Source: Pseudomonadota bacterium
GTDB lineage: Bacteria > Pseudomonadota > Alphaproteobacteria > Rhizobiales > Devosiaceae
Direction of reading: 5' to 3'
Assembly (NCBI GenBank): GCA_023390785.1
Contig: JAEWCE010000112.1
Span: 1-35,607, forward strand
Length of the DNA: 35,607 nucleotides
The first letter of the stretch is position 1. Each line of letters starts with the position of its first letter. This document shows, in pieces, positions 1-8,258 of this stretch. The position numbers were made by a program, and so were the translations under genes. The notes under the pieces were generated by a model, which worked only from the letters and a program-made list of their open reading frames with translations, had not been told where the DNA came from and did not search any database.

Positions 1-50
1 ACATCGTCGAAACCGGCAACGAGAGCTGGCGCTTCAAGAACCGCGCCTGA
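1..50 (+). CDS. istB: IstB-like transposition helper ATPase, C-terminal tail (partial)
   Basis: Only the last 15 codons and the TGA stop (48-50) are present. The frame reads IVETGNESWRFKNRA. From memory, this ETGN-(D/E)SWRFK type of ending is typical of the IstB helper ATPase of IS21-family elements, and it sits directly before IS21-like end repeats. IstB is an AAA+ protein that assists the IstA transposase in target selection and strand transfer. No ATPase motif is inside the window, so the identification rests on a short tail plus context. Confidence 0.6.
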   Translation, partial: IVETGNESWRFKNRA

Positions 51-127
51 GCATCACCGCCCGCCCGAGACCTTAGGGGGTCAATATTGCGCGCCGATAG
101 GGGGTCAATCTTCGACGCCGTTTGACA
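1..127 (+). mobile_element. Right end of an IS21-family insertion sequence
   Basis: The window opens inside an insertion sequence. Seen: the last codons of an IstB-like ATPase (stop at 48-50), then two copies of TAGGGGGTCAAT at 74-85 and 98-109, and a terminal TTTGACA ending in CA at 127. Known: IS21 elements end in 5'-TG...CA-3' and carry several short repeats at each end that bind the IstA transposase. The end at 127 is inferred from this rule and from the point where homology to ArdC resumes on the other strand. The left end, istA and the target duplication lie outside the window. Confidence 0.75.
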
Positions 128-952
128 GATCGCGCGGGAATCCTCTTTCAGGATCTTCAGCCATGAGGCGAGATAGGACGCATGCTCGTCTCGCAGCTGC
201 GGGGTCAGAGCGAGATCGGCGCAGAGGAAGGCGGCTCCGAGCTCCGCCACAAGCTCTTCAGCCGCATAGCCATGATCGCCCCAGCGTTTGGCTCCGAGAT
301 CGCGGTCCAATCTCTTTTTGGCTTTGGTCCAGTGCACGCATTCATGGGCGAGCGTGGCGTAATAGGCGGGTGCATCCTCGAACGCCTCGAAGGACGGCAT
401 CTGGATAAAGTCTTCACTGCCTGAGTAGTACGCCCGCGCTCCGCCGTGCCGGAGGCTCACGCCCGTTGCCGCGAAGAACTGATCGGCTCTTGCGATGCGC
501 TCCTGAGGCGTGATCTTCAGACTCTCGATGAGGGTGTAACGTTCGGGCAGTCCCTCGATCTGTTCGGTGTTGAAGACCGTGTAACCTTTCAAATAGGGAA
601 TGCGCTTTTCGGTCTCTTCGCCTGTTTCGGCGTTCTCTTCATTCCTCGTCAGCGCATTGGCAAAAACGACAAGTGTGCCCTTCTCGCCTTTCCTGACATT
701 GCCTCCAAGTTCGCCTGCCTGCCGGAAGGTCATCCATGTCGGGGAGCTGTAACCGCGCTCTACCGATGTGCCCCACAGCATCAGGATATTGATGCCGCGA
801 TAGGCCTCGCCGTTGTGCCGCAAGGGGCGGTTGATCCTTCCTGCCGCGTGGTTGCCGCTCCATGGCTGGTGCCACGGCCGCACGCCTTTTTCGAGCTGCG
901 CGACGATGGTCTCGGTCACGCGCGTGTAAATGTCTTTCTTGTCTTCCTTCAT
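128..952 (-). pseudogene. ardC: ArdC-like antirestriction protein, 3' end removed by IS21
   Basis: Reading leftward from ATG at 952, 275 codons belong to an ArdC-family protein (N-terminal ssDNA-binding domain plus zincin-like metallopeptidase domain). Seen: the N-terminal KGVRPWHQPW and RHNGEAYRGINILMLW motifs, WMTFRQA, and the zinc-binding HECVH (residues 203-207) followed by WGDHGYAAEELVAELGAAF. Homology stops after KEDSRAI at 128, where IS21 begins; the frame stays open into IS sequence to the window edge and gains a foreign tail. ArdC normally continues a few dozen residues further, so the protein is truncated and fused to IS-encoded residues. Known role: protecting incoming conjugative DNA from restriction. 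The catalytic part is complete, so residual activity is possible. A GAAAGG ribosome site lies about 14 bp upstream. Confidence 0.75.
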
Positions 953-1436
953 GATGGCTTCGCCTTTCTTAGGTTCATCAGCGAAGCAGACCTGCCCCGC
1001 CTGAACCCTTGGCCAGCGCCGAGCGTCCCATCTTGAGGCCGCGCTCTTCTCGCGCGGACTGGGACCTCGTGCCGTAAGGAAGGGACCCCAAAGACCCGCC
1101 GCGCCGTAACGCGGGCGAAGCGCCCGAAGCCACACGGGAGGCCGCCTCTACAGCGGCCGAATGGAGCGGGCCAGCGAGGGCCGGGGCTATTGGATCAGCG
1201 TCCCTGACGTCGGCTTAAGCTGGAAAACCGGGTTCAAGCGTGGGGCACCCACGCCACCAAAGGCCCCGCCCAAAAAGGGGCGGGACCGTCCTTTTCCTCG
1301 CCCCGATCGTCACCCGAATGGGCCGAAACCGTAGGAACTCCGTAGGGTTCGGCGAGCCTCATGGGGGCGAATAGAGCGGGAATTGCGTCCCTGTGCCGGC
1401 GAGCCAATTCAGCCTAGAAGCCAAAATAAACTGGAC
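953..1436. other. Non-coding stretch with several inverted repeats between ardC and the defence operon
   Basis: I find no credible gene here. Visible structures are a hairpin CGGGCG-AAG-CGCCCG near 1113-1127, a 7-bp hairpin CCCGCCC/GGGCGGG at 1265-1284 with no clear T-tract on either side, and an inverted repeat GCCGAA...TTCGGC at 1322-1353 whose loop region carries the direct repeat CCGTAGG twice. The stretch must hold the promoters of the leftward ardC gene and the rightward rloA-like operon. It is G+C rich up to about 1400 and then turns A+T rich. Confidence 0.45.
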
Positions 1437-1476
1437 TTTTTGCAGGAAATGTGCAAAAATCCCCTTAGAATGGAGG
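1437..1476 (+). promoter_or_regulatory. Inverted-repeat operator candidate and ribosome site of the defence operon
   Basis: A perfect inverted repeat TTTTTGCA-N7-TGCAAAAA spans 1437-1459, 22 bp before the chosen ATG at 1482, and a GGAGG ribosome site lies at 1472-1476. The symmetry and A+T-rich arms suit a dimeric repressor. No convincing -35/-10 pair was identified, so calling it an operator is inference. Confidence 0.4.
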
Positions 1477-1481
1477 CCGCG

Positions 1482-2744
1482 ATGTTAATTGAGTTTCGCG
1501 TCACAAACTTCAGGTCCTTCAAGGGTGAGAACAGGCTTTCCCTGCTGGCGTCCTCTGACAAAGACCTGGAAAGCACGAATGTCGTTGCGACGAAAAACAC
1601 GTCCGTGCCTCGCGTGCTTCGGGCGGCTGGCATCTATGGGGCGAATGCGAGCGGGAAGTCGAACCTCATTCGCGCCCTGCAGCTGATGCGCGGCATCGTG
1701 GTGGATTCCGCAAACCTAAAACCCGATCAGCAGTTCAACATTCAGCCCTTCCGCCTCGATCCTGAGACTGACAAGGAGCCGACGGAATTCGAGCTGACGT
1801 TTTTCAAGGAAGGCGTTCGCTATCAGTACGGCTTTGCGCTGAATGCCCGCCGCATCGTTGAGGAGTGGCTTCTGGTTTACAAGACCAAGCAGCCCCAGAC
1901 CTGGTTCATGCGGGAGTACAACTCCAAAGCACAGGTGGATGAGTACAAATTCAGCGAGGCGCATTTCAAAGGCAACCGCAATGTCTGGAAGGAGGCCACG
2001 CGTCCCAATGCGCTCTTCCTCTCGACCGCCATTCAGCTCAACAGCGAGTCTCTAAGGCCGATCTTCGACTACATCGCGCAGAGCCTTGTCGTGTTCGAGA
2101 ATGGCAGCGGACCGGTGCCTGACTATACGATCAACCACATCGCAAAGGCGAAGTCAGGCCGGGTTACGCAGTTCCTCTCTAGCGCCGATATCAGCATCGA
2201 TGACATTGCGCTGAAGCAGGTCAAAGGTGCGACTCAGAGCATTAAGATCGATCTTGCGACTGGCGGCCTCTCGGACAGCGGGCGCCAGGAGCAGGACATC
2301 GTTATGCCGACCTTCAAGCACTCGTCGAGCAAGGGCTCGGCCGTGTTTGATTTCGGGGATGAATCCGAAGGCACGCAAAAGCTCTTCTCTCTGGCGGGAC
2401 CGCTCTTCGATATCTTCGAGCGCGGGCAGGTTCTTATCGTCGACGAACTCGATCGATCTCTTCACGCACTGCTAGTGCGTCAGCTGATCGCGATGTTCCA
2501 TGACCCTGAGGTCAACAAGAGCAATGCGCAGCTGATTTTCACGACGCACGACACCTCGCTGCTCGATGGCGCGCATCTGCGCCGCGATCAGATCTGGTTC
2601 ACCGAGAAGGACGAAGAGCAGGCCTCATGTCTCTACCCGCTCACCGACTTCTCGCCGCGCAAGAATGAGGCGCTTGAGAAGGGTTATCTTGGCGGCCGGT
2701 ACGGCGCAGTCCCCATCCTGAAGCGGCTGCGTACCGATGCCTAA
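1482..2744 (+). CDS. RloA-like ABC/SMC-type ATPase (AAA_15/AAA_21), first gene of a putative defence operon
   Basis: A 420-residue ATPase of the ABC-like AAA_15/AAA_21 (OLD/RloA) kind. Seen: N-terminal IEFRVTNFRSF typical of RecF/SMC-like proteins, Walker A GANASGKS (residues 53-60), a long insert, Walker B VLIVDELD (D321-E322), a D-loop region, and the H-loop TTHDTSLL (about 354-361). An upstream in-frame start at 1383 exists, but ATG 1482 has a GGAGG site 5 bp away and begins exactly where family homology begins. The next gene starts 8 nt inside this one. RloA-RloB pairs were first noted inside type I restriction loci, and the similar PARIS system couples an AAA_15 ATPase with a TOPRIM nuclease. 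Inference: this ATPase senses infection and controls the RloB-like partner. Confidence 0.8.
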   Translation: MLIEFRVTNFRSFKGENRLSLLASSDKDLESTNVVATKNTSVPRVLRAAGIYGANASGKSNLIRALQLMRGIVVDSANLKPDQQFNIQPFRLDPETDKEPTEFELTFFKEGVRYQYGFALNARRIVEEWLLVYKTKQPQTWFMREYNSKAQVDEYKFSEAHFKGNRNVWKEATRPNALFLSTAIQLNSESLRPIFDYIAQSLVVFENGSGPVPDYTINHIAKAKSGRVTQFLSSADISIDDIALKQVKGATQSIKIDLATGGLSDSGRQEQDIVMPTFKHSSSKGSAVFDFGDESEGTQKLFSLAGPLFDIFERGQVLIVDELDRSLHALLVRQLIAMFHDPEVNKSNAQLIFTTHDTSLLDGAHLRRDQIWFTEKDEEQASCLYPLTDFSPRKNEALEKGYLGGRYGAVPILKRLRTDA

Positions 2745-3387
2745 GAACCGTAGCAGATCATCGCGGGACCTAAGACGCGAGAAGCCCAAACGCGCGGCGC
2801 ATGACCGCGTTCTGATCGTCTGTGAAGGCTCAAAGACGGAGCCCAACTATCTTGACGAGATCAGGCAGGCGGCACGGATTTCAAGCGTCGATGTGCATGT
2901 GATTCCGAGCGCGCTTGGCACCGAACCCAAACAGGTCGTGGAGTCGGCGGAAGCCGAGTTCAAGCGCACCAAGGGCTACGAGAAAGTCTACGCCGTCTTC
3001 GACCGGGACCAGCATCTCACCTATATCGCGGCGCTCGATATGGCCGAGGCGCGCGACAAGAAATGGAAAAACGATGAGGGCGTGGCTGCGACCTTCGAGG
3101 CCATCGTCACGGTACCGAGCTTCGAGCTCTGGCTTCTCCTTCATTTTGAGAACATTCAGGCTTTCATGCCCCGCGATCAGGCTCTCGCCCGCGTGAAGAC
3201 GCACATCGCCGGATACGAGAAGGGCAACAAGGATACTTACGCAAAGACGGTTGCGAGCATTCAGACCGCGATCGATCGCGGCACCGCCCTCAAGGCGAAC
3301 AACAGCCGCCGCCCAGGCACCGATGCCTATACCGATATGCATGATCTGGTCGCTGTGCTGCGCGGGCTTAAGAATGAGAAGGCGTAA
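2737..3387 (+). CDS. RloB-like TOPRIM-fold protein
   Basis: A 216-residue protein of the RloB family. Seen: a basic N-terminus, then VLIVCEGSKTEPNYL with the likely metal-binding E30, and VYAVFDRDQH with D89-x-D91. This E...DxD pattern matches TOPRIM-type metal sites in OLD, primase and RNase M5 nucleases. A conserved SFELWLLLHF block follows at about residues 128-137, typical of RloB. Translation is coupled to the ATPase gene by an 8-nt overlap, and the STAND gene follows after 5 nt. Inference: it is a nuclease effector, or a regulatory subunit, unleashed or restrained by the ATPase. No activity is shown by sequence alone, and its target (DNA or tRNA) is unknown. Confidence 0.8.
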   Translation: MPKNRSRSSRDLRREKPKRAAHDRVLIVCEGSKTEPNYLDEIRQAARISSVDVHVIPSALGTEPKQVVESAEAEFKRTKGYEKVYAVFDRDQHLTYIAALDMAEARDKKWKNDEGVAATFEAIVTVPSFELWLLLHFENIQAFMPRDQALARVKTHIAGYEKGNKDTYAKTVASIQTAIDRGTALKANNSRRPGTDAYTDMHDLVAVLRGLKNEKA

Positions 3388-3392
3388 AGCAA

Positions 3393-6300
3393 ATGCCCGT
3401 TGATGAGGAAGATTTCCCCTATGTGCCGCTGAAGCGAAGCTTTCGTGAGCTTTCGAGCTACGCCAGCGAAAGTGACGAGTCCGACATCTCCAAGGCCTTC
3501 TATGTCTCAAAGGCCATTCAGTGGCGTGAACTGCTCGCTGAGTATCGGGTCGTCATTCTCTCGGAAGCCGGCTCCGGAAAAACGGAAGAGTTTCGCACGA
3601 TCACAAAGCAGCTCCGGGACGAGGGCAAGGTCGCGTTCTTCCTCAAGCTGGAAAACATCCCGGAGCACTTCTCGGCGGCCTTCGACATCGGCAGTGAGCA
3701 GGAGTTCGCTGCGTGGATTGAGTCCGGCTCGGAAGGCTGGTTGTTTCTGGATTCAGTGGATGAAGCCAGGCTTCGTCATCCGAGGGATTTCGATCTTGCG
3801 TTGAACCTCTTGGGCCAGCGGCTGAAACTCGTTCTGGACCGGACGCATATCTTTCTTAGCGGGCGCATGTCGGCATGGAAGCCCAAGACTGATCTGGACA
3901 AGGCCAAAGCCTATCTGCCGTTCACGGCGATTACCGAAGTCGCCAAGGAGGAAGAGCCTGAACGCACAGCGTCCGATATTGTCGATGACCTTCTTGATGA
4001 AGATGATGAAGACGAGGAAGCCGTCACTGATGCGGAAGTCGCCACTGCCAAAAACGACAAAAAGGAGACGACCGCACCGTTTCGCATCCTGACGCTTGAG
4101 GGGCTTACGCGTGAGCAAGTGGAGATGTTCGCCGCTGCGCGCGGGGTGAACGATACGAAAGCATTTGGCGACGCGATTGAAAGAGCGGACGCGGACTCCT
4201 TTGCAGCGCTGCCTCAGGACCTCGAAGACCTCATCGCGTCCTGGCTGAAACGCGGCGGCATCGGCACCCGCCGCACCATCATGGAAGATGGTGTGGAACG
4301 CCGTCTGAAAGAAAGGGACCGCGATCGCGCCGAGAATGTCTCCCTGACAGAGGCAAAAGCCCTGGAAGGCGCCAAGCTGCTGGCGGCGGCGACAACGCTC
4401 GGACGCAATCCTTCCATACAGGTGCCTGATGGCCATGATGGACTTGGCGGGATTGCGATCGACAAGGTCTTGCCGAACTGGTCGCCGGCCGAACGAAAGG
4501 CGCTTCTCGAACGGCCCATTTTCGATGCTGCGATCTATGGTTCGGTCAGATTTCACCACCGGACAGTTCGCGAGTATCTCACGGCGGAGTGGTTGAGGGA
4601 GATGCTGGCTCGCCCTGCATCACGCCGAGCCATCGAAGATATGTTCTTCAAGACCCAGTACGGCGTCGAGATCATCGTCCCTGTGATGCGTCCTATTCTG
4701 CCATGGGTCGCGCTCTATGATGAGCGTATCAGGGAGCGCGTTCGCCGGATTGCGCCGCAGGTTCTCTTTGAAGGCGGCGATCCTCCTTCATTGCCGCTTC
4801 CGACACGACGGGAACTCCTGGCTGAAGTGGCGCAGGACCTTGTGCCCGGTCATTCACCGACCGCTCCCACCGACTTCGCATCGGTACAGCGATTTGCCCA
4901 CGCGGACTTGAGTGATGAGATCAGGCATCTTCTTCAGCTCCATGGTGACGACGAGGAGGCAGCAAGCTTTCTGCTGCGCATGGTCTGGCTTGGGCAGATC
5001 AAAGCCGCTCTGCCCGAAGCAAAACAGCAGGCCTTGTCACCGACAGCGGGAAAATATCGGCGGATGGTTGCGATCCGCGCCGTGAATTCTGTCGGCACTG
5101 CGGAGGACATGCGCGATGTGCGCGAGGCACTCGCGAATGAGCCCTCTAATCCCGACAGGGAATGGCTCAATGAAATCTGCGAGACATTAAAGGGCAGCGC
5201 GGAGGACATCGAGTGGCTGCTCCGTGTCGCCTCAAAGGCAGAAGCCCTGCCAAAATACACCGTTGATCATCTGCAGGACGGTGTGACCAAGCTCGTCGAG
5301 AGGATGCCGCTGGAGAATGTCCTCCCCCTGCTAGAGGGAATGCACAATCTCCTTGAGAGGCAGCCTTATGTGGATGCGCGCTTTTGCAAAGTCTCTACGC
5401 GATTTGGCTGGCTGCTTCATCCAGCCGCCTGCGCCGTGGAGCGGCTCGTTGAGGCGCGCAACATTGACGCGCTGTCGGCTGCAGCTCTGGGCGTCCTCGG
5501 CATGCTTCGTGCATCGAGACATTTCGATACTGATGTTCGCGAGCTTAAGGCGGACTTCTCCAAGCTCGTGCCTGCATGGCCGGAATTCAACCGCACACTC
5601 TTTTGGTCTGAGGTTGGCAAGGTACGCGCCGAGAACACTGAATCAGGCTTCGGCCGCGTCACGCATATGTGGCAGGCCCACTCCTTCGAGGCCTTCTGGA
5701 AGTTTTCAGCAGAGGACTTTGACTACTTCCTCGGCGAGATCGAGACGCGCGCAGTGGAGGACGACAAGCACGTCGCCCTCTCCGGCGCGATCGACGCTTA
5801 CGTCAAAGGCGGGAGAGGCGCTGCGAAGCTCAAGCGGCTGAAGGAGGCCGTCAATGGCAAGCCTGAACTCGCCGAGCAGCTGCAGCTCTTCTTGCACCCA
5901 CCGAAACGTGAGGATGGACTCTCGCAGCAGAACCGCAAATGGCGCCAACAGGCCAAGGCACGCGAGCGGCGCGAGAAAGAGAATCTGCGCAAGTCGCGCG
6001 AGCATATCGCGCAGCACCTGGACACTCTTCGCAATCCCGGATTTGCCGATCCAAACGACATCTCGAAGACGCAGTGGTATCTGCATCACCACACGAGGAA
6101 CAAAGCAGAGCGGAAGGGCAAATGGACCAGTGGCGACTGGCGCTCGCTCATCCCGGATTTTGGTGAAGAGATCGCAAGAGCCTATCGTGAAGGCGCCATT
6201 TTGCATGCTCACCAGGCAACCCCCTTGCTGCGATCAGAGGGCGCAGAGGCCAATACCACGACAGCCTCCACGATATTTGGCCTAACGGGCCTTTCGATCG

Positions 6301-7757
6301 AGGCCCGCGAGACTGCGAACTGGGCAGAGAGCGTGACACGGCAAGAGGCAGAGCGGGCATGGCGGTTTGCAGCGCATGAACTCAATGGCTTTCCCGATTG
6401 GTTCCCAAAGCTGTTCGCAGCGCACAGCGGCGTTCTGTCCGATCTGATCATGAGGGAGATCGACTATGAACTTTCCTCTGAACCTGAGGGAGGCATGCAT
6501 TACGTCGTTGATGATCTGGCATGGTCCGGAAAGTGGGCGTGGGCCGAGCTTGGCCCCAGAATTTTTGAGATGCTCAAGGAGCGTGAACCGCGCAACGGAG
6601 AAACGCTCAACAAACTCCTGACGATAGTGCTGGGCTCAGGAGTTTCCGATGAAGATATCGCTGCGTTGGCACGAGCGCGTGTTGCAGACCTGAATACGCG
6701 GCATTTGGTTCAGTGGTACGCGGTATGGACGGGCATAGACCCGGATGCCGCAATCCCTGCCTTCACCGAGTATCTCGACCGGCCTTCCAGCAACCGCGAA
6801 ACGGTAGACGAGGCTATGAGCTACGCCACCCATTTGTTTGGCGATCGCTACAGTGATTTCCCGTTCGGGCGAACGGCCTTCAAACAGCCTCGCTATCTTG
6901 AGCAACTGTACGTTCTACTCCACCGGCACATCCAGCGATCTGAGGATATTGATCGTCACAATGGTGAGGCCTACTCACCGACTCTTCGCGACCGTGCCCA
7001 GAACTCGCGAGATGCGATTTTCAATCTCCTCAACACGATCAGTGGCAAAGAAGCCTATCTGGCGATGACAAACATCGCTGCCAGCGAGCGTGATCAGGAT
7101 ACGCGTCGCTGGATCGAGCATCGGGCCAATCAGCGCGCTGCGCAGGATGGCGACATGACTGCATGGACGCCGGAGCAGGTGCGGGAGTTTCACGAGGAGC
7201 AAGTACGCACGCCGCGCAATCATCGCGAACTCGCAGAGCTTGCTGTCAATCACCTCTTAGACTTGAAGAGCGATTTGGAAGACGGTGATGAGAGCGTTGC
7301 CGCCGTCGTTCTTGATATCGAAGGTGAGGAGATCATGCGAAATTTCCTCGCCCATGAACTTCAGCGCATGTCGGGCAATCGCTATCAAATTCCCCAAGAG
7401 GAAGAGCTTGCCGATGAGAAGCGCACGGATTTGCGGTTTCATGGAACGGGCATAGAAGGCCCCGTCCCGACCGAACTAAAGATCGCCGACAAGTGGACTG
7501 GACCCCAACTATACGAGCGGCTCGAGAACCAGCTGTCCGGTGATTATCTCAGAGACAGACGATCCTCTCGCGGCGTTTTCCTGCTCGTCAATCGCGGCAA
7601 GGAGCGCCAGCGTTGGCAGCGCGAAGATGGGACGCTCGTTGACTTCGGGGGAATCGTGAGCGCTCTGCAGCTTCATTGGGAAACATTGTCGGCGCGCTAT
7701 CCCGGTGTCGAAGAGATCAGGGTGATCGGCATCGACCTGACCAAGCGCTTTCGATAA
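3393..7757 (+). CDS. Giant STAND/NACHT-like NTPase with C-terminal PD-(D/E)XK nuclease domain
   Basis: A 1,454-residue protein. Seen: an N-terminal P-loop SEAGSGKT (57-64), Walker B WLFLDSVDEAR (D120, D123, E124), a sensor-like HIFLSGR (152-158), an acidic low-complexity linker near 197-215, and FHHRTVREYL near residue 386, which matches the motif closing STAND NTPase modules. About 900 mostly helical, repeat-like residues follow, as expected of a HEAT-type sensor. The C-terminus holds D1346...E1361-L-K1363, then a Q/LxxQL helix and GVFLLVN, the layout of a PD-(D/E)XK nuclease. Known bacterial STAND defence proteins (Avs, bNACHT) usually carry the effector at the N-terminus, so this order is reversed. 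It is third in the operon, 5 nt after the RloB-like gene with a GAGAAGG ribosome site. Inference: infection sensor and DNA-cutting effector. Confidence 0.7.
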   Translation: MPVDEEDFPYVPLKRSFRELSSYASESDESDISKAFYVSKAIQWRELLAEYRVVILSEAGSGKTEEFRTITKQLRDEGKVAFFLKLENIPEHFSAAFDIGSEQEFAAWIESGSEGWLFLDSVDEARLRHPRDFDLALNLLGQRLKLVLDRTHIFLSGRMSAWKPKTDLDKAKAYLPFTAITEVAKEEEPERTASDIVDDLLDEDDEDEEAVTDAEVATAKNDKKETTAPFRILTLEGLTREQVEMFAAARGVNDTKAFGDAIERADADSFAALPQDLEDLIASWLKRGGIGTRRTIMEDGVERRLKERDRDRAENVSLTEAKALEGAKLLAAATTLGRNPSIQVPDGHDGLGGIAIDKVLPNWSPAERKALLERPIFDAAIYGSVRFHHRTVREYLTAEWLREMLARPASRRAIEDMFFKTQYGVEIIVPVMRPILPWVALYDERIRERVRRIAPQVLFEGGDPPSLPLPTRRELLAEVAQDLVPGHSPTAPTDFASVQRFAHADLSDEIRHLLQLHGDDEEAASFLLRMVWLGQIKAALPEAKQQALSPTAGKYRRMVAIRAVNSVGTAEDMRDVREALANEPSNPDREWLNEICETLKGSAEDIEWLLRVASKAEALPKYTVDHLQDGVTKLVERMPLENVLPLLEGMHNLLERQPYVDARFCKVSTRFGWLLHPAACAVERLVEARNIDALSAAALGVLGMLRASRHFDTDVRELKADFSKLVPAWPEFNRTLFWSEVGKVRAENTESGFGRVTHMWQAHSFEAFWKFSAEDFDYFLGEIETRAVEDDKHVALSGAIDAYVKGGRGAAKLKRLKEAVNGKPELAEQLQLFLHPPKREDGLSQQNRKWRQQAKARERREKENLRKSREHIAQHLDTLRNPGFADPNDISKTQWYLHHHTRNKAERKGKWTSGDWRSLIPDFGEEIARAYREGAILHAHQATPLLRSEGAEANTTTASTIFGLTGLSIEARETANWAESVTRQEAERAWRFAAHELNGFPDWFPKLFAAHSGVLSDLIMREIDYELSSEPEGGMHYVVDDLAWSGKWAWAELGPRIFEMLKEREPRNGETLNKLLTIVLGSGVSDEDIAALARARVADLNTRHLVQWYAVWTGIDPDAAIPAFTEYLDRPSSNRETVDEAMSYATHLFGDRYSDFPFGRTAFKQPRYLEQLYVLLHRHIQRSEDIDRHNGEAYSPTLRDRAQNSRDAIFNLLNTISGKEAYLAMTNIAASERDQDTRRWIEHRANQRAAQDGDMTAWTPEQVREFHEEQVRTPRNHRELAELAVNHLLDLKSDLEDGDESVAAVVLDIEGEEIMRNFLAHELQRMSGNRYQIPQEEELADEKRTDLRFHGTGIEGPVPTELKIADKWTGPQLYERLENQLSGDYLRDRRSSRGVFLLVNRGKERQRWQREDGTLVDFGGIVSALQLHWETLSARYPGVEEIRVIGIDLTKRFR

Positions 7758-7768
7758 AGCTCGGGTGA

Positions 7769-8145
7769 GTAGTGGAGCGTCGCTCGGTGCAGGTGGAGGC
7801 CACGCCTCCAAGCCCTGCTCGATGGGGTGGTGGGGAGAGCGAAGTCTCCCTTACCGAGTTGGGGGCCGGGGAGTTGCGATAAACTCCCGGTAGTCTTCAG
7901 GGGCGAAACCATGATGCGGGTCGCGAGGGCGGCATACGCCCTGGCTTGCTGCCCGGCGCAATGGCCGGGTCAGGGCGGGTCTTGGGAGGGGCAGGAACGC
8001 CCCATCCCAAGCGGGATGGAACGACGCCGTTCCGGTTGGTGCACAAGTGGCTCGATGCCCGGTGCACCAAGACGGAGGGGGATCCAACGGGGGAGGCAGC
8101 GCCTCGCCCTTGGCAAGCCGATTGTACTACAATCGACAGCTTGCA
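7769..8145 (+). ncRNA. Hairpin array, candidate large structured RNA (HEARO/omega-RNA-like?)
   Basis: No gene fits this interval. Instead ten hairpins follow one another: 7794-7810, 7833-7850, 7866-7890, 7926-7942, 7952-7969, 7981-8011, 8018-8033, 8038-8068, 8093-8105 and 8113-8144, with stems of 5-13 bp. The stem sequences all differ, which speaks for a folded RNA and not for copies of one repeat. Several loops are alike (GCGAAG, GCGATA, GCATA, GCAATG). A GTGA at 7765-7768 precedes it; as I recall, HEARO (IscB-associated omega RNA) elements insert directly after ATGA or GTGA. No IscB gene follows, so if this is HEARO-like it is a solo copy. Orientation is assumed to be that of the upstream operon. 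The rest of the gap, to 8258, shows nothing else I can name. Confidence 0.5.
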
Positions 8146-8258
8146 CGTACCGTATCATGCTTCAATTTTGGGATTGGGGTCAGACCAGAATGAGGTCAGC
8201 GAGCCATCACACTCTGAAACGAACGCGATCCGACGTCCGTTAATCGACGCTTGCGCGG

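Noticed and set aside
446..1036. 196-codon rightward reading frame
   Set aside because: It lies opposite the ArdC-like gene, which has clear family motifs; this frame has none.
7769..8145. Group II intron, retron or attC array as explanation of the hairpins
   Set aside because: No domain V-like motif, no reverse transcriptase and no attC core were seen. The HEARO-like idea fits better but is untested.
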